Source of the DNA: Microdochium bolleyi
Taxonomy: Eukaryota > Ascomycota > Sordariomycetes > Xylariales > Microdochiaceae
Direction of reading: 5' to 3'
Length of the DNA: 64,000 bases
NCBI GenBank assembly: GCA_001566295.1
Contig: KQ964248.1
Span: 1,736,001 to 1,800,000 of the forward strand
A program made the position numbers and the translations under genes. Within the stretch, counting starts at the first letter, position 1; every line of letters starts with the position of its first letter. The notes under the pieces are model-generated. The model was given only the letters and a program-made list of their open reading frames with translations, searched no databases and had not been told where the DNA came from. Below are positions 22,901 to 34,352 of the stretch, piece by piece.

Positions 22901-25164
22901 ATGGCACTCCCGGAAGGTGATGGTGAGAGCACCGAGCTATCGCTCCCGAAGCAGTTCGCCAAGATCCAAGATATCCTGAACGGGGAGATACGAGTGAACA
23001 GCATGGTCAATGTGATCGGCATCATCAGGGACTATCGTCCACCCATGCGGAGTCGAGGCTCAGGCAAGTTTACCCCCGCAGACCGGCGTGCAACTTCGAA
23101 TCTCACAACTAACACACGCTGTCAAGACTTCAAGTCGACCATGTCCTTCTTCGACAAGTCGACAGAACCCGAGGGGGGCTCGCCTCTGACGATCAATATC
23201 TTCCGGCCCAATGATGATGCACCAGAGATATCTGCAGGTGACGTGGTTGTCATCTACCAAGCCAAAGTTCAGTACTGGGGCGGGCCTAGTCTCATTAGCA
23301 ACTGGGCAACAGCCATCTACATATATTCTGCTGCACGTATCCCGAAGCCGCCTGAAACCGCAGCGCTCGCAGTGTCACAGCCGCTAGGAGGTAAGAGCGC
23401 TGGCAAGAAGCCCACGGACAAGGAACATGAATACGTCTCGTGGCTCTACCACAATGTGGATAGCTGTTTCATCCCCGAGCCTGCACAATTCAAGATGCAA
23501 GTCGAGCGGTCCATGACCGCAAAGGACAAGTTCAAGCTGCTCAAGGATGTGCGAGACTTTGACTTCTGCAATGCCATCGTCCAAGTCGTCCTCAAGCCCT
23601 ACGTTGCAGGTGATCTTGCAACCATGTGGGTCACGGACTACACCACGAATGAAGGCTTCAAGAATTTCTCCTACCAGCACAAAGTCCAGGACGGGCCGTC
23701 CGACGGCGATCCATTCGGCTATATCAAATCCGCTCAAAAAGACTGGCCGGGCCCATTCGGACAGCGAGCAATCCAGCTTACAGCATGGGGCATGCACGCT
23801 GCGGCAATCGAGGCCAATGCCACACAGGGGAGCTGGCTTATGCTACGCAACGTTCAGATCAAGTTCGGTCGCGACGCCTCGTACCTGGAGGGCTTCATAC
23901 GCGAAGATCGGGGCGCAAGAGACCCGATACTCCAGGTTGAAGCCCTCAAGATAGGCGACGATATCGATGGCCGTTTCAAAGATGCTCTCAAGCGGAAACT
24001 CGCTTATGAGAAGCTTAAAAAAAAGCAGTTGCAAGATCAAGGGCTAGGCGCAAGTAGCCACCTCAGCAATACTCAAAAGAACAAGACAGCCAGCCTCCCC
24101 GAGATCGAGACCCGGAAAATGAAACGACAGAGACTGAACGCAAAGAGACAGCAGCAAGAGCAAGAAGCAGCCTCGAAAGCCAGCATCGAAAAACAGCCCC
24201 AAGAGTCAGTTGCACAGAAACAAGTCGGGGCCGGCCCTCGTCTCAACCAATCTAGTGCGTCGTCTTCGTCCTCATTCTCGCATTCATTCATTATCCACAA
24301 ATGTGAACTAACAGCCTTCATAGTTAAGTGCGAGAGCATAGACCGACCAGCGACGCGCCTCGCTACCATACTTGACCCTGTTTCACGTGTTGTCGACATA
24401 GACAAGAACGGCGAGAGTACCGCAGTAGCCCTGCCTTTTGTCAACTCGAAGCATCGCATCATAGTCCGCGTTGTTGACTTCGCACCACGCAAACTACAGG
24501 ATTTTTCCCGATGGCGACAGAAGACGGAGTATGATATTTTGTCAGAGCACAGTGGAACTGATACGGATTCCGAAGATGACACCGGCAGAGACACGTTGGA
24601 GTCATATCGAGGCGAAAAGATCTGGGAATGGCGTTTCGCGCTTCAGCTAGAAGAGTTCAGTCTTGATGAGGAGTCTGAAGAGCCGAGAAAAGTTTGGGTA
24701 TTAGTGGACAACATCGAAGGACAACAGTTGACCAATCTAAACGCTTGCGAGTGAGTCATTCTTCGACAAGGATCGAACTCTACTTTATGCAGTACTGACA
24801 AGTGCCCCGCAGCCTTCGTGCTGAAGAAGACCAAATGGGACAGCTCAGGGAGCAGCTATTCAGACTATGGGGAAACCTGGAGGAGATAAAGACCGCCGAG
24901 GCCCAGAGCTCAGTAGCGCGCAAGGACCGCATCAACGCTCACAAGCCCCCGGAGAGCTCTCCACCACGAGCTGATTTGAGCGAAGCAGCCACCACGATTG
25001 CGAAGACGAAGCTGTCAAACACGCCATTCACATGTTGCATCCGGCAGTACGGTGCGAGGGTGCCCGAAGACGATCAGAGCAAAGCAGATGCTGGGCCAGA
25101 CCGTCGATGGCAGAGACTTTTTGGACTGTTTGGGACGAGAATTGCCTCGGGTGTTCCCGAATGA
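22901..25164 (+). CDS. pot1: telomere single-strand-binding protein Pot1
   Basis: Four exons, 22901-23063, 23127-24254, 24324-24750 and 24813-25164, giving 689 aa. The first intron (63 nt) uses a GC donor, CAG|gcaagt, with a ctaac branch and aag acceptor. Removing it joins RGS to DFKSTMSFFD, the Pot1 OB1 pattern. The second intron (69 nt, gtgcgt to tag) and third (62 nt) are GT-AG. OB1 spans about residues 15-145 (NVIGIIRDYRPP, then INIFRPNDDAP and AGDVVVIYQAKVQ). OB2 runs from about 170 to 330. A Lys/Gln-rich linker leads to a C-terminal region with TPFTCCIRQYG (written S-N-T-P-F). Pot1 binds the G-rich 3' overhang and, with partners, controls telomerase access and end protection. The ATG follows a purine at -3. 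Confidence 0.93.
23064..23126 (+). other. GC-AG intron in pot1, 63 nt, frame-preserving
   Basis: Donor CAG|gcaagt matches the GC-intron consensus. The branch ctaac is at 23109-23113 and the acceptor is gtcaag. The length is a multiple of three and there is no in-frame stop, so an unspliced message would insert 21 residues into OB1. Confidence 0.88.
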
Positions 25165-25211
25165 ATTTGACCTTGATGCCCTCGGTATGATTAGTGTCGA
25201 TTCATCTTTTC

Positions 25212-25225
25212 ATATATATATATAC
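25212..25225. repeat. (TA)n run downstream of pot1
   Basis: About six TA dinucleotides just after the pot1 stop, followed by AATAAA at 25327-25332. It probably lies in the 3' UTR. Confidence 0.6.
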
Positions 25226-25367
25226 CCAAGCCGTAGCTGAATTTGGTCATGAGTATTTCTTTCTGTGATGACAGGATGAAACTTGATTTCGCTATGCTAG
25301 CCTCATTGCCTTGTTTGAGTCGGTCAAATAAACCGTTCCATGGAGTCATCTTTGCCGTCCAGCCCTG

Positions 25368-26396
25368 TCAACGAACACAGAGCAATGCTTGTTCTCCAAA
25401 CGCCTTCTCTATGCTGCCCTCGTATATGAGCATCGCCCCTATCCACTCCCTGCCAGCCTCGACACTGCCCGCGCCAAACTTGACCACGACACAGCCGCGG
25501 ACCCGCGCAGCCGACCACAGCAAGCCGTTGGCCTTCTCATGTTGTAGTCGTCTAGCACGCCATCGTTCGACCTCGGAGGCTGGATCTTTGCGCCTCTCGA
25601 AGTCCCTAGAGCCTAGCCTGGGCAGGAGGTCAAATTCCTTGAGGAAGAACTCGCCAAGCGTCGTGGTCAGGGGGCCACGCAGGACCAAGGTCCCAATCAC
25701 GGCATTGCCATGAAGTTGTGATTTAAGTGTCTGCGGCTGCGCTGGTCCCGGGATGCCGTCAAGCGTGATGGAGTCTCGGACGAGTAGCCTGTGCTTCAGT
25801 GCTGATGCATCATCAAGACTGGCATTCCCGCGGTCCTTGTCCCCGGCATCATCATCTGCCGCCGAAATCCAGACCTCGTTTCTCCCTGACCACCGCGTGA
25901 GGTTCCAGTCCTCGCCCCTCGCGAGCCGGCCCTGCGTGACCCAATCGAGCAGCACGAGCGACGCGTCCTCCCGCAGCCGGAAGATCTGGACCTGCTCGTA
26001 CACGCTGCGCGCGAATGGCTGCACGGGGTCCGGGAGCAGGCATAGCGCCGCCTTGCTGCCGATTTCTACGCTGAGGGCCTGCCGAGTCACGATGTCGGGC
26101 TTGATCGAGTTGAACACCTTCGTATGGCCCTGCGTGACGATGCTGAGGCGGGCCCCCGCGCGCACGGTGACGCCGAGGTCGACCTGGTCGCCGCCCACGA
26201 GACCGCCACCGTACGAGAGGAGAAAGACGAGCACGCTCGGCTGGTGCGGGGTCGAGGATGGGTTGGGCGAGATGAGTTTCAGGGGATACTGGTAGGTGAT
26301 GCTCTCGAGGGTGGAGGAGGAGCCGTGCGGGTGTAGTCTTGCCGTGATGTGGCCCTTGCCCGGTTGGGACGAGGACTTGGGGAACGGTGAGGCCAT
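25368..26396 (-). CDS. urease accessory protein UreD
   Basis: A single exon of 342 aa. The UreD family pattern is visible: an N-terminal beta-rich region, the LSYGGGLVGGDQVDLGVTV segment (about 60-80), TQGHTKVFNS (about 88-98), the LLPDPVQPFARSVYEQ segment (about 118-135) and LVLLDWVTQGR, then a C-terminal half with WIGAMLIYEG. UreD forms a complex with UreF and UreG on apo-urease and channels nickel into the active site in the cytosol. Its presence implies a working urease elsewhere in the genome, since neither urease nor UreF or UreG is in this window. The gene is convergent with pot1 (203 nt between stops) and divergent from the cohesin gene. In Aspergillus nomenclature ureD may denote another accessory factor, so no symbol is given. 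Confidence 0.95.
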   Translation of the reverse strand: MASPFPKSSSQPGKGHITARLHPHGSSSTLESITYQYPLKLISPNPSSTPHQPSVLVFLLSYGGGLVGGDQVDLGVTVRAGARLSIVTQGHTKVFNSIKPDIVTRQALSVEIGSKAALCLLPDPVQPFARSVYEQVQIFRLREDASLVLLDWVTQGRLARGEDWNLTRWSGRNEVWISAADDDAGDKDRGNASLDDASALKHRLLVRDSITLDGIPGPAQPQTLKSQLHGNAVIGTLVLRGPLTTTLGEFFLKEFDLLPRLGSRDFERRKDPASEVERWRARRLQHEKANGLLWSAARVRGCVVVKFGAGSVEAGREWIGAMLIYEGSIEKAFGEQALLCVR

Positions 26397-27000
26397 GCCG
26401 GGTTGGCCATGTCACAAACCTGTGACGGGACGCGGGATCTTGCTCTTTGGTGGTTTTGGTGTTAGGACGACATATTTGGTCAAGAAGCAGGTTCACGTCG
26501 AAAGGATGATTTCAAGAGTAGTGATAAGTGATTCCTTCTTATCTTTTGGTGTCCGATATTCCCTGAGTAGCCGTGGAAAGGGCCGATATAGTATACAGAT
26601 TAGAACAGAAAATCAGGTGGTACTACCTCATTCTCCTGGTTCCGAAACTTGATGTTCTGTGTCAGCTGTCCATCTCACGTTTGTTGGTGCAGACGACACG
26701 AACGACTCTGTGTAACTGGGCTGGGGATCTCATTCGGTGACACCGTCCGGGACCTCCGCTTGCGCACTGCGGCACTGTGATCCGAGAAGTGGGTCCTTGG
26801 GGAGGGGGCCGCGACTACTCTACGGGTCGCGCCTGCCACAATCAACACCACCCTGACGCGCCAACTCAATTACACGTTTCCCTTGCCAACCCGCCAAAGC
26901 ACAACCGCCATTCGCAAGGCGGCCACCGACCCGGCGCAGCCCCTCCCGACTCGACAAGGAGGATGATCGCGACGACATAAAAGCAAAGAACACCCGCTCC
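26397..27000. promoter_or_regulatory. divergent promoter region, UreD / Scc3
   Basis: 604 nt between start codons on opposite strands. The Scc3 side (26880-27000) is C/A-rich as in fungal 5' leaders. No RNA gene was seen. Confidence 0.5.
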
Positions 27001-30000
27001 ATGTCACCTTCACGAATGCCCCTCATGGACACAGACAACAACGCGACAACCTCCCCCGCGCCAACGGCGACGCAGCGCAGATCTGGACGCGCCGTGCGCG
27101 CCGTGCACAAGTACTCTCCCCAGCCATCATCGCAGCAGAACAACACGAAGCGCAAGCGCGGGCAGGAGCAGGGCGACGCAGACGAGGAGAACGACGCGCC
27201 AGATGATGTAGATGGCGACGAGGGTAGCGATGGTGCTGAAGAGCCCGAGGAGGATGACGAAAACGACGGCGCGGATGATGCCGAGGACAGCGACGAGCCC
27301 ACGCCGCGGGCCAAGAAAACGAAGGCCAGGCCCAAGGCCAGCTCACAGCGATCGCGTTCCAACAAGCCCGCGGTGAAGCGGCCTAAAGTCAATGGCTCCG
27401 CACCGGACGGCCTCGCCTCAAGTGCCCCTGTGCGCTTGCCCAGTAGGACCAAGAAGAGTGTCAAATTAGCCGTCGCCGACGGTGATGATGGCCTCTATGG
27501 TGAGCACGAACTGCGACATACATGTGGGCTGCACATATGCTTTGCAGTTGATGCTGACAAAGACAATGAATTATAGGCGAAATATTTGCCTCGGGCGATT
27601 CGTCTGACGACGTGGCTGGCCAATGGTTCCAGCGATACCAGAGCAACGACGCGCAAGCATTGACCGAGCTGGTGAATTGTGTGCTTCGAGCGGCGGGCTG
27701 CGAGCACAAGCTTCACGAAGACGATATTCGGGATCCGGAGAACTCTGCGAATAGGCTGACGGAGCTTGAGGAGGCATTCGAACAGGTATATATTGAGCAC
27801 AGAATTTGTCTCTCCAAGGACAACGTGACTGACCCCGGCTATTGCAGACTGCGATCACCGACTACCCTCTGATTTCGCGCACGAAGGGCACGAAAGACTT
27901 CCGCACGCTGCTCCTCGGCTTCTTCGAGTCTTTAATCAGTCTCCTCCACCAGACTGAAGTCCTCTATGCGGACGAGGAGCTTCTCGACAACCTACAGCGT
28001 TGGATTGGCAGCATGTCATCGTCGGCCTTGCGACCCTTCCGACATACGGCCACCACTGTTGGCTTAGCCATGCTCTCTGCGCTTATAGAAGTCACAAAAC
28101 AGCTCGACGAGCGAATCACAAAATCAAACCAGGCCATCCAAGCCGAGACGAGCCGCAAAGGAAAGAACAAGACTCTTGTCGAGAACACAAAGAAAGCTCT
28201 TGAGAGCGCGATATCCAACCGCAGCGTAGTCGATGCCAAGTCAAAGGACCTTTTCGACATTGTATTTGTCCACCGCTATCGAGATATCGATCCGAAGATC
28301 CGCGCAGAGTGTATCGAAGCGCTCGGCACTTGGATCTGCACCCTTCCGACCGTCTACATGTCTCCAGAGTATCTCCGATACCTGGGCTGGCTGCTTTCAG
28401 ATGTTGCAGTTACCACGCGACAGGAAGTACTGAAGCAGCTCGGGCGGGTCCTCAAGCGCGACGCAGATAGCCTGGCACACTTCATCGATCGTTTCCGGCC
28501 TCGGCTGGTGGAGATGGCAACGCGCGACACGGATGTATCTGTGCGTGTGGCTGCGGTCTCAGTCGTGGACGTTCTTCGGGCGTCCGGTATGCTTGAACCT
28601 GAGGAGATTGACTCCATCAGCAAGCTTCTGTTCGACTCCGAGCCTCGGGTGCGGAAAGCTGTCGTCAACTTCTTCACAGAGCTCGTGGCTGAAGTTATTG
28701 AGTCCAAGGTCGACGACATCGGGGGTAGTGACGCAATCGACGAAGTACTCGGTGATGACGATGAAGATGATAATTACGACTCCGTCCGGAAAGACTGGAT
28801 CAAGATCAAGGCGCTGGCTGAGAATCTTGCTGTGTACGACTCGCAACTCGACGGCGAGCAGGACGATCTCCGGCATGGTCTTGATGTGGCGGCAGATGTA
28901 GTCAACGCGAACACGCCCGACTCAAGGATAGCCCTTGCCGCACAAGCTCTGTACGATAAAGTGCCGGAAATCAACAACTGGCAGATCCTGGCCGGCTACC
29001 TCCTGTTTGACCACACCACCAGCTCCAAGACGAACTCCAGGTCGAAGAAGTCAAACACGATCGAGGCTGCCCTGAAGAAGGTTATTGCTCCAGAAGCGCG
29101 AGAAGAAGCCATCCTTCTCGAGGTCCTTGCGACCGCTGTGAAGGAGAACCTTAGCGCTGGTGCAGACCATCATGACAGGAGTAGACGGAAGATGGCCCGC
29201 CCCGATGCTGGTGAACACGAGGAAGCTGGTCTCCAGCTTGCCGAATTGATCCCGAAGCTGCTCAACAAGTTCGGTCCAGATCCGGCAATGGCCGCCACGA
29301 TTCTGCGCCTCGAGCATTACCTGGATCTGGGTGTGTTCCAGCACTTGCGCCAGAATTCGGTGAATTATGAGAGTATCTTGGACGAGATAACTGTGCAGTT
29401 CGGTCGCCACGTAGATCAAGGCGTGCTGAATGAGACAGCCGCCTCCCTCATCCACGCAAGACAGTACGAGGAGTTTGAGGAGCTCGTCGACACCAAACTC
29501 TCTGGATTGTGGGACAACTCTATCAACGCACTGCGAAGCTTCGACAAGACTTGTGAACTGTCATCACGTGGCAACCTCGACCGCCTGAAGCTGACAGAGC
29601 TTTCCAATACGCTCATGAAGATCAGCAAGCTGTGCACCGTCGCGAATTGCACAGATGTCCTGGAGGCGCCTGGTACGTCGATAGATTCTGAGTCGCCACC
29701 CATCACGCTCCTCATCAACACCGTGTACCGCGGCAAGCTGGTTGAGTCGAACGAGGATCTCGATGATCCAGAAGACGAGCTCGTCGGCTTCGCCATCAAA
29801 GCCGCCCAGTTCTACTTCATGTGGAAGGTTACCAAGCTCCGGAGCATCGTGGCCAAGGGCGAAGACATCTCGGATGACGAGGTAGACCGTCTTGTGCTGT
29901 GGCGCAAGGACTTTATCACCAACTTGATCCACACATTTTCATCGCGAGGTTTCAACGACGACCTCCGCCTCATGGCCGTTGGTAGTGCCTGCGATGTGTG

Positions 30001-30751
30001 CGGTCTCTTCGTCTTCCTGCGAGAAGCCATCAATGGTCCCCAAGCGTCAAAATACGGCAAGCTCAAGCCACTTCTCGAACAAATGCCGCATGCTTTGATC
30101 GCCAAGGAAATCATCCCGATCTTCGACTCTGCTGAGCGCGCCTACGCCAAGAAGGCAGGCAAGACGCTCAACGAGTCTTCTGCCGATGACGAGCTGCTCG
30201 ATCTTGACGATGAACTACCACCAGAGGATGATGAAGACGAAGAGCTCACCGAACAAGAGCGCGTGGCCGCCGAACTCAAGGCTGAGAAGATCCTGTGCGA
30301 GCTAGCGGGCAAACTCGTGATGGCCGTGCTTGCCAGGGTCATTGACAACAGTGGGCCCAACGCCGGTATGCTGAGGAAGCGGATGACGAGGAACAAGACG
30401 AAGCTGGGCCCCACATTCAAGGAGGTCATCTCGTATCTGGACGAGGACCACCTACGCGAGTTGAGGAGCAACAAGAAGAAGACTAAGGCTGTAAAGCCCA
30501 AGGAAGCCAGCAAGAAGCCAGCTGCCTTGTCTACCGAACTCGTCATTGACGACGATGACGATGACGACGAGGTCGCTCCTACGCAAGCAAACGACGACCC
30601 TTTCGGTGATGATGACATTGAGGAGCCTGAAGAGGGTACGGTGGAAGACCTGAGAAGACGTGAGCTTCTGGATGATCCCATTGAGGATGAGGACGAGGAT
30701 GACGAGCCGGCTGCCGACCGCATGGAGGAGGACTCTGTTATTGGTGACTGA
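27001..30751 (+). CDS. SCC3: cohesin subunit Scc3/SA (stromal antigen)
   Basis: Three exons, 27001-27499, 27577-27785 and 27848-30751, with 77- and 62-nt introns; 1203 aa. The N-terminal 165 residues are disordered, with a long Asp/Glu stretch and basic KKTKARPK patches. The STAG region begins in exon 2 (GQWFQRYQSNDAQALTELVN). The stromalin conserved domain is at about 370-445 (DIVFVHRYRDIDPKIRAECI, then YLGWLLSDVAVTTRQEVLKQLGRVL written in two parts). HEAT-like helices fill the rest, and the C-terminus is acidic with KKKTKAVKPK. Scc3 binds the kleisin Scc1 and DNA and is needed for cohesin loading and sister-chromatid cohesion in the nucleus. ATGs at codons 1, 6 and 9 are all possible starts; the first is given. 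Confidence 0.95.
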
Positions 30752-31541
30752 ACATTTTCTGTGTGGCGACGATAGGTCTAGTGTCTACTGGCAAATTTCG
30801 CGGAAGGTGTTACAGGTGGCAACGGAAGTGTATAATGACGGACCAGCAATTGTTTTTATGTTCATTTGGTACAACTGCTCTGATAAGCAGAGCAAAATCA
30901 TATTCCATGATCATGATGAGGTTGCAGCTCTGCCAGGCGAAAAGACCACGCGAGTTCTAGCAGACATGGCACAGTGACGTTGACTCACGATGTGGTCTGT
31001 CATCTCCTACTTGGCCTTTGTTCGTGAAGTCGGTCGTCACTGTCTGAGGCGAGGATGCATTTGACCAGTGGTGCTCTCTGATTGGCTCTATGCAAGTCTT
31101 TCAACCTCCACTTCTACGCCGAAACCAGGCGAGCAGGCACTTTTACCAAGTGAGTGGGCGACTCCCGGGCCCCACCATAAACTTTTCACATTTCAAGATC
31201 TCGAACTCGGGTCCTCATTCAACAGCTATACTCGGTCTCAGTCGGCATTGAGAAGCAGGCTTGTATGCCCGGGTCACTTGCCCTCACTCAGTCGAGACTA
31301 TTTGGAGATATTCGAGCTGTTACGCCGCTTCACGCGCCTAGATCGCGAAGCACAAAACACAAGGCAACCTTCGTCACGCCCACTTATCCGGCATCTCTTC
31401 GCTCATCCACACACTGCAGCTCATTGCATATGGAGAGGTGACGAGAAGACCACGCAGCCGAGGACGACGAATCAGAGATATTGGGAGCTAAGCTCTCATC
31501 CGAGTATACTTGCCGATCAGCAAGCCATCACACACAACGCA
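30752..31541. other. spacer between Scc3 and Rpc4
   Basis: Tandem genes on the + strand, so this holds the Scc3 3' UTR and the Rpc4 promoter. It contains a small hairpin (30876-30894) and an inverted CCAAT box (ATTGG, 31081-31085). An open frame running into Rpc4 from 31068 is upstream leader; its sequence is not conserved-looking. Confidence 0.5.
30876..30894 (+). other. 7-bp stem-loop in the Scc3 3' region
   Basis: TGCTCTG and CAGAGCA flank the loop ATAAG, 125 nt after the Scc3 stop codon. It may be a 3' UTR structure; no terminator function is claimed for a polymerase II gene. Confidence 0.6.
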
Positions 31542-33523
31542 ATGCCGGCCCCTCGAGGCTCTCGCGGTGGTGCGCGAGGTGCCCGCGGCGGCAGCAGGGG
31601 CGGACGCGGCGGAGCAGCAACAGCAGCAGCAGCAGCATCTCAACCGGCCCCAGAATCCTCAGGAGGAGGAGGGGGAGGTGCTGACGGCGATGGAAATGCC
31701 GCGGCGACAGTAACACTCATAGACTCGACCCCGGAGTCAAGCGCGGCAAACACACCAATACCATCTCGGCCCTCGACGCCCAGCCTGGCCGCGCCGGGGG
31801 GCTCGGGTTCCTCGACGCCAGCAACGACCCGCGGAGGAGCGGGAGGAGCAGGAGGACTGTCGCGCTTCCGGCCCAAGAATGTGCGCCGCGACGCCGACGA
31901 GCGCAAGAAGCTCGACGAGCAGCGCAGCCGGGACCTTGCGGCCAAGATCAAGGTCGAGGAGCGGGAGCTGGCCAAGGAGGAGCGGCGCGCGCGGAGGGGC
32001 GGGCGGGGCCGCGGCGACGCGATGAGCCAGCGCGGGATGATGAGACGCGGCGGCGGCGGCGGCGGTGGTGGTGCGAGCGGGCCGTTCTCGGCGATGCCTC
32101 AGGGTGAGTTTTCTTTTTCCTTTCTTTTCCCTTCACTGCTGTTGTTGAGGTCTTCCGTCGCTTGCGCAACTCAGGCTGATATGTGCATTTTACAGAGAAT
32201 ATGAAGGGTGGCAGCGGCACAGCATACGGCTGGAGCAGCGGCCCATCCGGGCGCAGCGGCGCTGGCGGTGGCAGGGGCGGCGGCTTTGGAGCAGGAGGCC
32301 GCGGTGGCAGCGGCTTTAACAGAGCCGAGCTGACCGACGAGCAGCGGTACCGGCCGCGGCGCGAGCACGAGCCGCGCGTCAACGTCGAGGTGCTCAGCGG
32401 CTTCGCCGAAGACGACGAGGGCCAGCCCATGTTCTACGAGCCGCGCTCCAACGGGGCGCACCCGGTGGGCCTGTTCCGGACGGAGCACGAGGACGAGATC
32501 GTCAAGGTCGCGACGACGGCGGAGCTCGAGGCCGAGGAGCAGGAGTCCGACGACGACGGGGACTTGTTCGTCCCCGGAAAGGTGCCCGATGGTCTTGGTG
32601 GCAGCGGCGGTGGGATGGCGGGCGATGATGACAATGAGGTCTGGCATGCGGCGCCTACAGGGGCTTCAGGCTCGGCAGCAGTGAAGCCGGAGCCCGGCAC
32701 GGAGGGCGAGTCGATGGATATTGACCTGGCCGACATTCCCGAGGCGCAGGTCAAGGCCCCGCCGTCGCCAGAACTCACGAAGAAGGTCCCCACTGCCGTA
32801 ATGGTCGACCCGAGCAAGGAGAAGAAGCGCGAGAAGGCGCTGCAGGATCCCGAGGTGCAGCACCAGATGTACGACATGCAGACGCTGATCCAGGAGCTCA
32901 GCTACTACGACCCCAACATCGGCAACGCCGGCGCCGAGGGAGCGGATGGCGAAGAGGCAGAGACTAGGCAAGATAACGGCCAGGACAAGGAAGGACGGCT
33001 ATATCTGTTCCAGCTGCCGCCCGTGCTACCGCCGCTCGTCAAGCCAAACGAGGACGGGAGCATTAGCTCTGCTCCGATAGACCTTGAGCGGAACACGGGC
33101 ACATCCACCACACCGTCATCAGCGGGGACAGGGGCGGCAAAGATCAAGAGTGAAGACTCAGATCTCAACAACCCCGATGACGAAGCCGCAACCTCTGAAC
33201 AGCTCTTTCCCCCCGAAGGCGGGTATATTGGGAAGCTCATCGTGCGCAAGAGCGGCAAGGTCTCGCTCGACTGGGGTGGCACGCGGCTGGACCTGGGCAT
33301 GGCGACCGAGACTGACTTCCTAACTTCGAGCGTTATGCTCGAGACCAAGGATCACCCGGACCAGGCGGACATGGTTACCGGCCACGCCGCGGGCATGGGC
33401 CAGGTCATGGGCAAGTTCGTCCTGACGCCCGTTTGGGACGAGGAAGAGGACTGGAACCCGAGTCTCGAGGGCATCGACATGGGTGACGGAGGTGGACAGG
33501 ATGCCGAGAACGCGGACCAATAG
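31542..33523 (+). CDS. RPC53: RNA polymerase III subunit Rpc4 (Rpc53)
   Basis: Two exons, 31542-32103 and 32196-33523, with a 92-nt intron; 629 aa. The N-terminal part is Arg/Gly-rich (MPAPRGSRGGARGARGG), then low-complexity Ser/Pro. A charged helix (RRDADERKKLDEQRSRDLAA) and a second Gly-rich stretch follow. The C-terminal Rpc4 domain (about 480-600) is diagnostic: YLFQLPPVLPPL, then PPEGGYIGKLIVRKSGKV, SLDWGGTRLDLGMATETDFL and GKFVLTPVWDEE. Rpc53 pairs with Rpc37 in the TFIIF-like subcomplex that governs Pol III initiation, termination and re-initiation in the nucleus. The ATG chosen is the first before the conserved Gly/Arg segment, preceded by CGCA; an in-frame extension reaching 31068 is unlikely to be translated. 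Confidence 0.93.
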
Positions 33524-34352
33524 CTAAGCCAAGACAAATTGATGATGAAGACGAGCAGTAGTTGTATGTACTTCTTGTATAATATCATACATCGTGGTGC
33601 CGATGTTGGGAGCTTCGTCAGACTTCACCTTTTCATTGCTCTGCAACTAGGACTGCATCCTGGAATTGACGGTTACAATTGTCTATCCGTCACATCGCCA
33701 GGGCTCAGAAGTCCACCAAGGCTTAAGGTCAACTCAGCAGCAAGTGCACGCTATTCTTGGCAGGAACACAGATTGCCAAAAAATGCTAGGCATTGTGGAA
33801 TATGCAGTGATATGTTGAACAAGTAATGTATTAGACAGCAAGAAAGCCACGAGTACACAGTCGGCTAAAAGAAACCACTCCCCGTTTTGTTTACCCAAAT
33901 GCTTGAAGTAAGATGTGAAGTACAGGCATAGACTATGCCGGATGATGCGTGCGCTATGCCTTGATTATTTGTAGGACAAGATGTAAGTCAGTCTGTAAAT
34001 GCAATCCAAACTCCGTATGATGCTAGATGAAATGAAATGTTCCGTGCGCAAGCAGTACCCTCCGTGGTGCTCAATACGCCGGACAATACAATATGGTGCA
34101 GCTTATATAGAAATCCTGGATGAGTGTTGGCTAGAACGGCCGGCAGCTGACAGCTTTGCAGAAACTGTGCTGGAGGCGCAGTGATAGCAATGTGCTGAAC
34201 ATTGATTATGGAAGGTCCACAGGATGACTCCTGGGGGGTTTCATCGCGGGCCCACGTTGAAGAGAACCACAGAGACAGGCGGCCACCGGCGAATACAGTC
34301 TCGCCGTACCGACGTATGACGTTGCAGTATCTCTGCACGGCTGTTGGCATGG
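33524..34352. other. convergent 3' spacer
   Basis: AT-richer than the surrounding genes, with no frame resembling a protein family. Probably holds the 3' UTRs of Rpc4 and the 14-3-3-like gene. Confidence 0.5.

Noticed and set aside
31068..31541. An in-frame N-terminal extension of Rpc4
   Set aside because: It is not Gly/Arg-rich like the conserved start, contains promoter-like sequence, and a better-placed ATG exists at 31542.
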